NCBI GenBank assembly: GCA_903847285.1
Contig: CAINDH010000024.1
Location: 1-23,982, forward strand
DNA: 23,982 nt
Source of the DNA: an uncultured Verrucomicrobia subdivision 3 bacterium
Lineage (GTDB): Bacteria; Verrucomicrobiota; Verrucomicrobiae; Limisphaerales; UBA11358
Direction of reading: 5' to 3'
Part shown: positions 1 through 6,366 of the stretch, piece by piece
How positions within the stretch are numbered: the first letter of the stretch is position 1
Layout: the number at the start of each line of letters is the position of its first letter
The notes under the pieces: generated by a model
The model's input: the letters and a program-made list of their open reading frames with translations, nothing else
Database searches by the model: none
Told to the model about the DNA's origin: nothing
Translations under genes and position numbers: made by a program

Positions 1-1572
1 GCCGTAAACGCCTTCGCCAAAATTGATGGCTCCCCAGCAATCGTGGAACTCGAGGTTTTGAATCAGGATGGAACCGCTGCCGAAAATGTTCAGCGCCGCG
101 CCTTGGTAATAAAATCGCAGGTCATGGATTGTGCCCGCGTCAAGATATGGCATGAACAGCCCGCAGTCGCCGTAGTAACCGTCCGGCGTGTGTGTGCTGA
201 TTCCAGTGATGACATCCCCCACTGTGTCATCGTCCACAGCAGTGAAAATCGCGGGCCGGTCCGGAGTGGTGTTGAACGTCACGGTTTGTTCACCTTCAAG
301 AAAAATACCCGCACCGGACTGCTTCAGCTTGATGACAGCTCCTGGTTCAATGGTCAAATGGTCGGCGCTAAAATAGCCGCTGACGTAATAAGTCTGCCCA
401 TCTTCCAACGTGTAATCCGTCTGCCCGCCGCTAATCGCATTGTAATCCAGCACCACACCCGGTTCGCGGCTGAAATCGACGGACGCGAGCAGGATTTGAT
501 TGGTGCAAGGAATCACTTCGTGAGAAAGAGGAAACTCTCTGAAACCTGAAACGTGAGACCTGAAACCTGAATGGGGCAGAGCGGAAGTTTGAGACTTGAG
601 ACCCGAAACCTGAAATTTGGAACCGGACGCTGCGAGCAAGGTTTTCTTTTCAGGTTTCAGGTTTCTGTTTTCAGGTTTCCCATTCCGCGCTTGCAGCGGC
701 AGCGCGCTCAAATCTTCCACCAAGTCCAGCACCGGCACGGTTTCAATCAGGAATTTCCGACCACCAGAATTCACCCAACTTTTATAGACCGGCTTGGCGT
801 TCATTTCCGGTTTCAGGTTTCCGGTTCCAGCCTTCATCCCAAACGCTTTCCCGTGCGTCATCGTCAGCTTGCCAAATTTCAGGGTGCTGTCTTGCAAACC
901 AAACCATTCATCACTGCCTGCCGGCACTTGCACCGGGTCGGCGGTGTTGAAAAATTCCGTCACCATCGAGAGGGTGCTGAAACTTTCGTCCAAGTCGTAA
1001 TCGCCCGGCGTGGGCGGTTGTTGGCGGAACACCAGATCACATTCAAACCCGCCGCGCCGGTAGGTGCAGACCAAGTCCGCCTTGAACCCCGTGAACGCAT
1101 CGCGATACGTCACTTGATTCGAACTGGTGAGAAAGCCCTGCGCGTTCTTGAGCGTGGCGATGAAGACGGTGTTGCTCCCGTCGTCGTAACTGATGCCGAG
1201 CGGACGGCTCTTGAGGTGCTTGCCATCCGGCGTGACGACTTCAATCACGCCGTTGTAAATGTCCGCCGGAAAAGACACGGTGTGTCGGCCTTGATTGGCA
1301 ATCGCGCCGCCCGTTGGCAGGAGGGTGATTTGCTCACGCGACTCGGTGAGTTGGCCGTATGCGTTGGTGTAGTTCAAGCCCGTGGCCAGTTCAACGTAGC
1401 GGTGAACGCGGTTGGTGCCGTGTTCCACCGTGGTCTTCTCCAAAACTTTGTAGTCTGGCCCGCGCTCGGTAACAGTGTAGCCTCCCGACTGCGCCCGCAG
1501 GCTGAAGGTTGAATGAAGAAGGATGAACGCCAGAACCCCGACCCGCCCGAGAGATGCCGATAGATTTTTCAT
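1..1572 (-). CDS. Secreted beta-helix protein, C-terminus cut off by the window edge
   Basis: The frame is open from an ATG at 1572-1570 to base 1, giving 524 residues and no stop, so the C-terminus lies outside the window. The N-terminus is a signal peptide (MKNLSASLGRVGVLAFILLH, then a likely cut after LRAQ, about residue 28). Residues about 30-235 form a domain with motifs such as VVTPDGKHLKSRPLGISYDD and DLVCTYRRGGFECDLVFRQ; I do not recognise a named family for it. From about residue 375 the sequence (HLTIEPGAVIKLK, LNIFGSGSILIQNLEFHDC) has the rhythm of a right-handed parallel beta-helix. Residues about 247-255 and 292-348 are encoded by degenerate 7-bp repeats and look like low-complexity insertions that keep the frame. 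It is probably a large exported surface or carbohydrate-related protein; function unknown. The opposite-strand open frames here are its shadows. Confidence 0.8.
   Translation of the reverse strand, partial: MKNLSASLGRVGVLAFILLHSTFSLRAQSGGYTVTERGPDYKVLEKTTVEHGTNRVHRYVELATGLNYTNAYGQLTESREQITLLPTGGAIANQGRHTVSFPADIYNGVIEVVTPDGKHLKSRPLGISYDDGSNTVFIATLKNAQGFLTSSNQVTYRDAFTGFKADLVCTYRRGGFECDLVFRQQPPTPGDYDLDESFSTLSMVTEFFNTADPVQVPAGSDEWFGLQDSTLKFGKLTMTHGKAFGMKAGTGNLKPEMNAKPVYKSWVNSGGRKFLIETVPVLDLVEDLSALPLQARNGKPENRNLKPEKKTLLAASGSKFQVSGLKSQTSALPHSGFRSHVSGFREFPLSHEVIPCTNQILLASVDFSREPGVVLDYNAISGGQTDYTLEDGQTYYVSGYFSADHLTIEPGAVIKLKQSGAGIFLEGEQTVTFNTTPDRPAIFTAVDDDTVGDVITGISTHTPDGYYGDCGLFMPYLDAGTIHDLRFYYQGAALNIFGSGSILIQNLEFHDCWGAINFGEGVYG
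539..832. repeat. Degenerate heptanucleotide repeat blocks inside a coding region
   Basis: Four blocks with a 7-bp period lie within the beta-helix gene. At 539-573 there are five units (CTGAAAC twice, GTGAGAC, CTGAAAC, CTGAATG). At about 588-625 more diverged units follow (TTTGAGA, CTTGAGA, CCCGAAA, CCTGAAA). At about 643-687 the complementary word appears (TTCAGGT three times, with TTCTGTT between). At about 804-832 there is GGTTTCA, GGTTTCC, GGTTCCA. The blocks at 539-625 and 643-687 are therefore in opposite orientation. The surrounding frame is not broken. Confidence 0.75.
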
Positions 1573-1591
1573 ACCACGATTTCCCTTCGCA

Positions 1592-1617
1592 TTTCCCCGG
1601 AGTTTTTCCCCGGAGTT
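1592..1617. repeat. Perfect 13-bp tandem duplication in a 5' leader
   Basis: The 13-mer TTTCCCCGGAGTT occurs twice back to back, 20-45 bases upstream of the start codon of the minus-strand beta-helix gene. On the coding strand this puts CTCCGGGGAAA twice in the leader. It could be a binding site or simple slippage; the sequence does not decide. Confidence 0.6.
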
Positions 1618-1629
1618 TTCCTTCGAGGA

Positions 1630-1665
1630 GTAAAACTGTTTTACGCCTAAAAAAAATTAGGTCAA
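1630..1665 (-). promoter_or_regulatory. Possible sigma70-type promoter with overlapping palindrome for the beta-helix gene
   Basis: Read on the minus strand, TTGACC (1665-1660) and TAAAAC (1643-1638) are separated by 16 bases, resembling a -35/-10 pair about 65 bases upstream of the ATG at 1572. The -10 part sits inside a perfect inverted repeat, GTAAAAC-T-GTTTTAC (1630-1644), which is a plausible operator. The -35 matches consensus at 5 of 6 positions and the -10 at 4 of 6. This is suggestive only. Confidence 0.35.
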
Positions 1666-2505
1666 TGGTTATTTTAAGAAATCTGAAGTTTTAGACTGAA
1701 ACCGTAAATGTAAATGGGGCAGTCCCAATTTTATTCCAACTTAAATTCATTTGGGCTTTGTTAATTGAGTTCGAGCGGATTCACGTCTGCTGCTACATTC
1801 TGGGCGGGGCGAAAGTGGCGATGTTTGGACTCGACGGAGTCTCGCCCCACCTTGTCTCTGGCGGCAACCTTTTCCGGTCGGGTCGGTTTGTGCCGGTCAA
1901 TTGTTGCCCCCAGCTCCCGCCATTGGCATCGGCTGAAACTATTTTCACGGGTGAAGAAATGTTTTCCACAAACATTTTCAAGCTGACTTTACCCGACAAA
2001 ATCATTTCCTAGGTTGGGCATCTGGTTTTCTTATCTTGAGAAGCGATTTCCTGAACCAGGATGCGACGGCTTTGGTTGTTCAAGCTACTGCCTTGTCTTG
2101 GGAACGGTTTGTATTGCCTTACGCTGAATTGCTTTTGTTCATGGCAGCGTTTTCTCCAACTGGGGCAAGCTCTCCTTGCCCGTGGAAATGGTGTTTTTGT
2201 TCGCGGAAAGGTCTTCTTTGGTGGTGGCTGACCTTGCTTGGTTTGTCTTTGAGTCTGCGTGATAGCTCAAATTGGCTGACTGGTTGCCGTTCGAGTGGAA
2301 TTTGTTGGATTTGTCCCTTCCTCGCCCCCATTGCGGGCGAGGAAACCGACGCAATCCCCCTCATCCTCAATCCTTCTCCCCCACGGGGGCGAAGGAGGTG
2401 CTACTGGCTTGGCACAATTCTTGATAAGCAATTTCAAAGGCCGTTTGTTGTATGAGAACGGGTAAATGTTAGTAAGCTAAAACACAAACACGAAAGAATA
2501 AAGTT

Positions 2506-3126
2506 ATGGTCATTAAACCGTCGGTCTCCTTCCTGAACAGCGATAGTGACGCGCAACTCGTCACGGACACGCAAGTTATCCTCCAATCCTTGGCGGATAA
2601 CGTGGCGGTCTATGCCACGCCCAGCCCTACGCTGGCGGTGGTGCGGACTTCGTTGGACAAATACATCAATGCCATCGCGGCAGCGGCAGATGGCGGCATT
2701 GCGCTGACCGCGGCGAAAAAGGCCGCGCGCTCGGAACTGGTCGTGCTGCTCCGCAACCTCGCCAGCTATGTGCAGGTGGCGTGCAAGGATAGCATGGAAA
2801 ATCTGCTGTTGAGCGGGTTTCCGGTGCAGAAGCCCAATCGTATTCCCATTGGCGTGCTGCCTGCGCCCACGGTCTTAAACCTGAATCTTGGGCCGCGCAG
2901 CGGCACGTTGGATGCCAAGGTGCTGGCGCTGGCGGGTGCGGCCATCTACAACTGGCGTTTAACAGCCACAGGCAATCCGGTGCCGGTCGCCACCGCACAG
3001 ACGACGGCGGCAAGCACTTCGTTTGATAGCCTGACCCCGGGGGTGATCTACACGGTGGAAGCAAATGCGGTGGGTGCATCCGGCCCGAGCGATTGGAGCC
3101 AGCCAGTCAGCCAGATGGCGGTGTGA
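2506..3126 (+). CDS. Hypothetical protein with C-terminal fibronectin type III-like domain
   Basis: This 206-residue protein has an N-terminal half (residues 1-115) that is Ala/Leu-rich and predicted helical (SLADNVAVYA, AAKKAARSELVVLLRNLASYV). A linker near residue 117 (IGVLPAPTVLNLN) leads to a domain of about 85 residues with fibronectin III-like features: YNWRLT, the SFDSLTPGVIYTVEANAVG strand-turn-strand and SDWSQPVSQ at the end. I see no signal peptide or membrane segment, although FN3 domains in bacteria are often extracellular. Small proteins of this layout occur as families in Verrucomicrobiota as I recall, with no known function. The start codon has no Shine-Dalgarno sequence; it follows an A-rich stretch (GAATAAAGTTATG). 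It stands alone, with a hairpin 10 bases after the stop. Confidence 0.75.
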   Translation: MVIKPSVSFLNSDSDAQLVTDTQVILQSLADNVAVYATPSPTLAVVRTSLDKYINAIAAAADGGIALTAAKKAARSELVVLLRNLASYVQVACKDSMENLLLSGFPVQKPNRIPIGVLPAPTVLNLNLGPRSGTLDAKVLALAGAAIYNWRLTATGNPVPVATAQTTAASTSFDSLTPGVIYTVEANAVGASGPSDWSQPVSQMAV

Positions 3127-3136
3127 AGCCGCAACG

Positions 3137-3165
3137 GGGAGGGACGGCGGCTCGCCGTTCCTCCC
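3137..3165 (+). terminator. Hairpin after the FN3-like gene
   Basis: Two 13-base arms (GGGAGGGACGGCG and CGCCGTTCCTCCC) pair at 12 of 13 positions around a 3-base loop, 10 bases after the stop at 3126. The following bases are TATAAAAAATT, so the classic T-run is weak on this strand. It may act as a terminator or be a dispersed palindromic repeat. Confidence 0.5.
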
Positions 3166-3303
3166 TATAAAAAATTCAGACAAGGCCATTTTGCCCCGCT
3201 TTTTTTATTTTGGATTGACCGCCTGCCCGCTTCCAAAAACGTCGGCAATTTTTCATTCCGCAAAAAACTGGATTTTTTCCATCATCAAGACCATGCTGTT
3301 TAC

Positions 3304-3660
3304 ATGAAACTGATTCTCTCCACTCACAATGTGACCCTCACCAAGGCGATTGAAGACCACATCCTCGACCGGCTCGACAAACTGGAACATCTCGACCGCT
3401 GGACGATTGATGCCCGCGTGATTCTTGAGCGCGACAAAACCCGCGCGCCGGAAATGCAATTCAGTTGCTCCATGCGCATCACCATGCGCGGCCCCGACCT
3501 CTTCGCCGAAGACCGTGAGAGCGACCTTTACACGGCCATTGATCTCGTCACGAAAAAAATCGAGCAGCAGATCCGCAAGCGCCACGGTAAACGTAAAGTC
3601 GCCAAGCATAAGATCGCCACTCGCACCAAGCGCGCGCTGCAAGAGGCCGACGCGGAATGA
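3304..3660 (+). CDS. hpf: Ribosome hibernation promoting factor (HPF/RaiA family)
   Basis: This 118-residue protein matches the short HPF/YfiA (sigma-54 modulation protein) family: MKLILSTHNVTLTKAIEDHI at the N-terminus, a central strand pair (TIDARVILERDKTRAPEMQF), the DLFAEDRESDLYTAIDLVTKKIEQQI signature and a basic C-terminal tail (KRHGKRKVAKHK). Family members bind the decoding region of the 30S subunit and help inactivate or dimerise ribosomes in slow growth. The long C-terminal dimerisation domain of long HPF is absent, so this is a short form with a basic tail. The start ATG at 3304 lacks a Shine-Dalgarno sequence. Its stop overlaps the ATG of the next gene (ATGA at 3657-3660), which suggests translational coupling. 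Confidence 0.9.
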   Translation: MKLILSTHNVTLTKAIEDHILDRLDKLEHLDRWTIDARVILERDKTRAPEMQFSCSMRITMRGPDLFAEDRESDLYTAIDLVTKKIEQQIRKRHGKRKVAKHKIATRTKRALQEADAE

Positions 3661-4919
3661 TTCTCCGCGCGAAAATAATTCTCCCCATCACCGCGCCGCC
3701 CATCGAGGACGGCGCGGTTTTGGTTGTGGGCAATAAGATCCGCGCCGTGCTGCCGTGGCAGGCAGTGGAACGGCATCCGTCGCTCCTGGGTCGCCATCAG
3801 ATCACTGACTTGGGTGAAGTGATCCTCCTGCCCGGCCTCGTCAACGCCCATTGCCACCTCGACTACACGGGCATGGCCGGAGAAATTTCGCCGCCGAAAA
3901 ATAATTTCACGGAGTGGATCGCGGCCATCACCGCGTTCAAGGCGAGCTGGGATTATTCCGACTACGCGCAGTCCTGGCTGCGCGGTGCGCACCAGCTTTT
4001 AAAAACCGGCACCACCACCGTGGCCGACATCGAGGCCGTGCCGGAACTGCTGACGGAAGTCTGGGACACGACGACGCTGCGCGTGTTTTCATTTCTGGAA
4101 ATGACCGGCATCAAATCGCGCCGCCCGCCACGTGACATCCTGCGCGATGCCACCCGAACGATCGCCGCGCTGAAACATCCGCGCCATTCGGCGCACCTTT
4201 CGCCGCACGCGCCCTACTCTACCGTGCCCGAGTTGCTGAAACTTTCCGCCGCGGCCGCCCGCAAAAAAAACTGGCGCGTCAGCACGCACATCGCCGAGTC
4301 CGCCATGGAATTTGAAATGTTTCAATACGCCAGCGGTGCGATGCACGACTGGCTTGCGCGCAATGGCCGCGACAATGCTGACTGCGGGCGCGGCTCGCCC
4401 GTAGCCCACTACGCCCGCCAGAAAGCGCTCGGAGAAAATGTCCTCGCTATCCACGTCAATCACCTCGCTCGCGGCGATGCCGGGCTGCTCGCCAGAACCA
4501 AAACCCACGTCGTCCACTGCCCGCGCAGCCACGATTATTTCCGGCACACAGCCTTTGAACGCGAACGTCTAGCGAACGCGGGTGTGAACCTTTGCCTCGG
4601 CACCGACAGCCTCGCCACCACGCGCAAGGATGGAAAACAAAAGCCGCAGTTGGATATGTTCGCCGAAATGCAGATGCTGGCGGCGAACGACAAAAGTGTT
4701 TCACCGTCAGAAATCTTGCAGATGGCCACGGTCAACGGCGCGCGCGCCCTGGGTCTGGCTGGAAAAATCGGCGAGCTGGCCAAAGGCAGCTTTGCCGACC
4801 TCATCGCCCTGCCCTGCCCCGCCAAGTTGAAGGACATCCACGCCGCCGTGATTCAACACCGCGGCAAAGTCAGCGCCAGCATGATCGAAGGTCGCTGGGC
4901 GATTCCGCCCGTGACCTAA
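3657..4919 (+). CDS. Metal-dependent amidohydrolase, TrzA/AtzA-like deaminase family
   Basis: This 420-residue protein shows the motifs of the cytosine-deaminase-like amidohydrolases (COG0402 type). They are LVNAHCHLD with metal ligands H65 and H67, SPHAPYS (H184), STHIAES (H211, E214), IHVNHL (H266, H269), VVHCPRSHDYF and LGTDSLAT with the conserved Asp D317. The C-terminal LAKGSFADLIAL is the usual return to the small beta domain. Relatives deaminate S-adenosylhomocysteine, methylthioadenosine, guanine or aminodeoxyfutalosine. The substrate cannot be read from the sequence; aminodeoxyfutalosine (menaquinone route) is a possibility only. It overlaps hpf by 4 bases, so the two are very likely co-transcribed. 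Confidence 0.85.
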   Translation: MILRAKIILPITAPPIEDGAVLVVGNKIRAVLPWQAVERHPSLLGRHQITDLGEVILLPGLVNAHCHLDYTGMAGEISPPKNNFTEWIAAITAFKASWDYSDYAQSWLRGAHQLLKTGTTTVADIEAVPELLTEVWDTTTLRVFSFLEMTGIKSRRPPRDILRDATRTIAALKHPRHSAHLSPHAPYSTVPELLKLSAAAARKKNWRVSTHIAESAMEFEMFQYASGAMHDWLARNGRDNADCGRGSPVAHYARQKALGENVLAIHVNHLARGDAGLLARTKTHVVHCPRSHDYFRHTAFERERLANAGVNLCLGTDSLATTRKDGKQKPQLDMFAEMQMLAANDKSVSPSEILQMATVNGARALGLAGKIGELAKGSFADLIALPCPAKLKDIHAAVIQHRGKVSASMIEGRWAIPPVT

Positions 4920-4936
4920 TTGGCCGGTGGGTGGGC

Positions 4937-4955
4937 TAAGTCGCGGTGCGACTTA
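4937..4955 (+). terminator. Short hairpin after the amidohydrolase gene
   Basis: Perfect 8-base arms TAAGTCGC and GCGACTTA surround a GGT loop, 18 bases after the stop. There is no T-run, so intrinsic termination is uncertain; it may instead be a dispersed repeat. Confidence 0.35.
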
Positions 4956-5039
4956 ACTTGACCGCGCTGCAGTCACTTTGCGGCGCGAAAAATTTTCGGC
5001 TCGCGAACGATTCCATCGCCTGACACTCCGCTCGGCGAC

Positions 5040-5066
5040 GGGTTTGGCCGCCGCGCAGCCAAACCC
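5040..5066. repeat. Inverted repeat upstream of bioF
   Basis: Nine-base arms GGGTTTGGC and GCCAAACCC flank a GC-rich 9-base loop. The element lies in the 238-base spacer between the amidohydrolase and bioF. I see no known riboswitch or BirA operator in this spacer. Confidence 0.45.
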
Positions 5067-5120
5067 ACCCAAACCGAGCCCCGCCCCATGTATCTCCGCC
5101 AAAATTTGACACCCCGCTTT

Positions 5121-5152
5121 CCATCTGCATCCATCTGTGTTTATCTGTGGTT
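5121..5152. repeat. Degenerate 10-bp tandem repeat directly before bioF
   Basis: Three units with a 10-base period (CATCTGCATC, CATCTGTGTT, TATCTGTGGT) end six bases before the bioF ATG at 5158. Words of this kind are, as I recall, frequent dispersed repeats in Verrucomicrobiota. Here the repeat occupies the place of a ribosome binding site. Confidence 0.6.
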
Positions 5153-5157
5153 GTAAA

Positions 5158-6348
5158 ATGAATACGTTCGAGGCCGAACTCCAACAACGACTCGCCGGAC
5201 TGCGCGAACAACATTTGTTCCGCGAATTGCGCCGCGTAGATTCGGCGCAAGGCCCGCACATCCAGATCGACGGTAAAACACTTCTCAATTTTTCCTCCAA
5301 CGATTATCTCGGTCTGGCGAATCATCCGGCGCAGAAAGAAGCGGCTATCAAAGCCGTGGAAAAATACGGCGCAGGCGCGGGCGCATCGCGTTTGATCTGC
5401 GGTTCACTCGCGCCGTTTAATGAATTGGAAGAAACGCTCGCCCACTTCAAAAAAGCCGAAGCCGCGCTAACTTTTTCCACTGGCTTTGCGGCGGCTATCG
5501 GAGCCATCACCGCGCTGTGCGGCAAGGACGACATCATCATCCTCGACAAGCTCGTCCACGCCAGCATCGTGGACGCGGCGAAACTGAGCGGCGCAAAACT
5601 TCGCATCTTTGGCCACAACGATCTGGAAGATCTGGAAGACAAATTGAAGTGGGCAACCACCACTGCTCGACACGCATCACCTGTCACCCGCCACGTTGTA
5701 GTCATCACTGAATCCGTCTTCAGCATGGATGGCGACTGCGCACCACTCCGCGAAATCGTCTCGCTCAAAGATAAATATGGCGCGTGGCTGATGGTGGATG
5801 AGGCGCACGCCAGCGGCATCATCGGCCAAAACGGACGCGGCCTCGCGGACGAACTGGGGGTGAGCAATCATATTGAAATCCAGATGGGCACGCTCGGCAA
5901 GGCGCTGGGCGCAAGCGGCGGCTACATCTGCGGCAGCCGCGCGCTGGTTGATTTTCTGGTGAACCGCGCGCGTAGTTTTATTTTCAGCACCGCGCCCGTC
6001 CCGGCAGCGGCGGCGGCGGCGACAGCGGGAATTCAAATCGTGCAATCGGCGGAAGGTGAAAATCTCCGCAGCGCCCTGCACCGACGCATCGCCGAGTTGA
6101 AATCCAAAATCGGCAATCCTGAACCAGCGATTTCCAGTGCTATCGTGCCGTTGATGATCGGTGATGAATCGGTTGCCGTCGCGGTAGCAGCGGAACTGCG
6201 CGCGCGAAACATTTTTGTCCCCGCCATCCGTTACCCGACCGTGGCGCGCGGCGCGGCGCGTCTGCGCGTGACGTTGACCGCCGCCCATACCGAAGCTGAT
6301 GTGTTGGAACTGGTATCCGCGCTGACACGACTCAAAATTTTAAGTTAA
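5158..6348 (+). CDS. bioF: 8-amino-7-oxononanoate synthase (biotin synthesis)
   Basis: This 396-residue PLP enzyme of the alpha-oxoamine synthase family condenses pimeloyl thioester with alanine to give 8-amino-7-oxononanoate. Signatures: LLNFSSNDYLGLANHP (43-57), GAGASRLICGS, TFSTGFAAAIGA, ITESVFSMDGDCAPL, VDEAHASG with D214 and H217, and the PLP lysine K248 in GTLGKALGASGG. Length is normal for BioF or slightly long. The ATG at 5158 is chosen because homology begins there; an in-frame GTG at 5137 would add seven residues from a DNA repeat. Two short segments (about residues 168-179 and 314-326) are encoded by 7-bp-periodic DNA. bioA follows after 18 bases, so the two form an operon; bioB and bioD are not in the window. 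KBL (2-amino-3-ketobutyrate ligase) is a relative, but the bioA neighbour settles the call. Confidence 0.92.
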   Translation: MNTFEAELQQRLAGLREQHLFRELRRVDSAQGPHIQIDGKTLLNFSSNDYLGLANHPAQKEAAIKAVEKYGAGAGASRLICGSLAPFNELEETLAHFKKAEAALTFSTGFAAAIGAITALCGKDDIIILDKLVHASIVDAAKLSGAKLRIFGHNDLEDLEDKLKWATTTARHASPVTRHVVVITESVFSMDGDCAPLREIVSLKDKYGAWLMVDEAHASGIIGQNGRGLADELGVSNHIEIQMGTLGKALGASGGYICGSRALVDFLVNRARSFIFSTAPVPAAAAAATAGIQIVQSAEGENLRSALHRRIAELKSKIGNPEPAISSAIVPLMIGDESVAVAVAAELRARNIFVPAIRYPTVARGAARLRVTLTAAHTEADVLELVSALTRLKILS

Positions 6349-6366
6349 GAATCCATAGCTTTTGCC

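Larger units (their letters stand above)
1573..2505. other. Gene-poor region of 933 bases
   Basis: I see no convincing gene here. Open frames at 1758-2012 and 2036-2455 (plus) and 1793-2005 and 2119-2370 (minus) lack recognisable domains and have odd compositions (runs of Trp, Cys and Leu, or Pro and Arg). The left end holds the possible promoter of the beta-helix gene. Hairpins occur at 1957-1977 (AAATGTTT-TCCAC-AAACATTT) and 2319-2343 (TCCTCGCCC/GGGCGAGGA). An imperfect C-rich/G-rich palindrome lies at about 2371-2396. The last two resemble dispersed extragenic repeats rather than terminators, as no T-run follows. Confidence 0.55.

Noticed and set aside
571..1512. Long plus-strand open frame of 313 codons
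   Set aside because: It is antisense to the beta-helix gene, whose minus-strand frame has a signal peptide, sensible composition and runs unbroken for 1572 bases.
2036..2455. Plus-strand open frame of 139 codons with Trp/Leu/Cys-rich stretches, possible membrane protein
   Set aside because: No ATG start, no domain, and it crosses palindromic extragenic repeats; composition is typical of non-coding sequence.
4920..5157. Biotin-operon control element (BirA operator or riboswitch)
   Set aside because: I could not find a BirA-like dyad of the known form, and the hairpins present look like dispersed repeats.
4936..5325. Minus-strand open frame of 129 codons over the amidohydrolase-bioF spacer
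   Set aside because: It overlaps the well-supported start of bioF, and the rest covers hairpins and a 10-bp repeat; no domain is visible.
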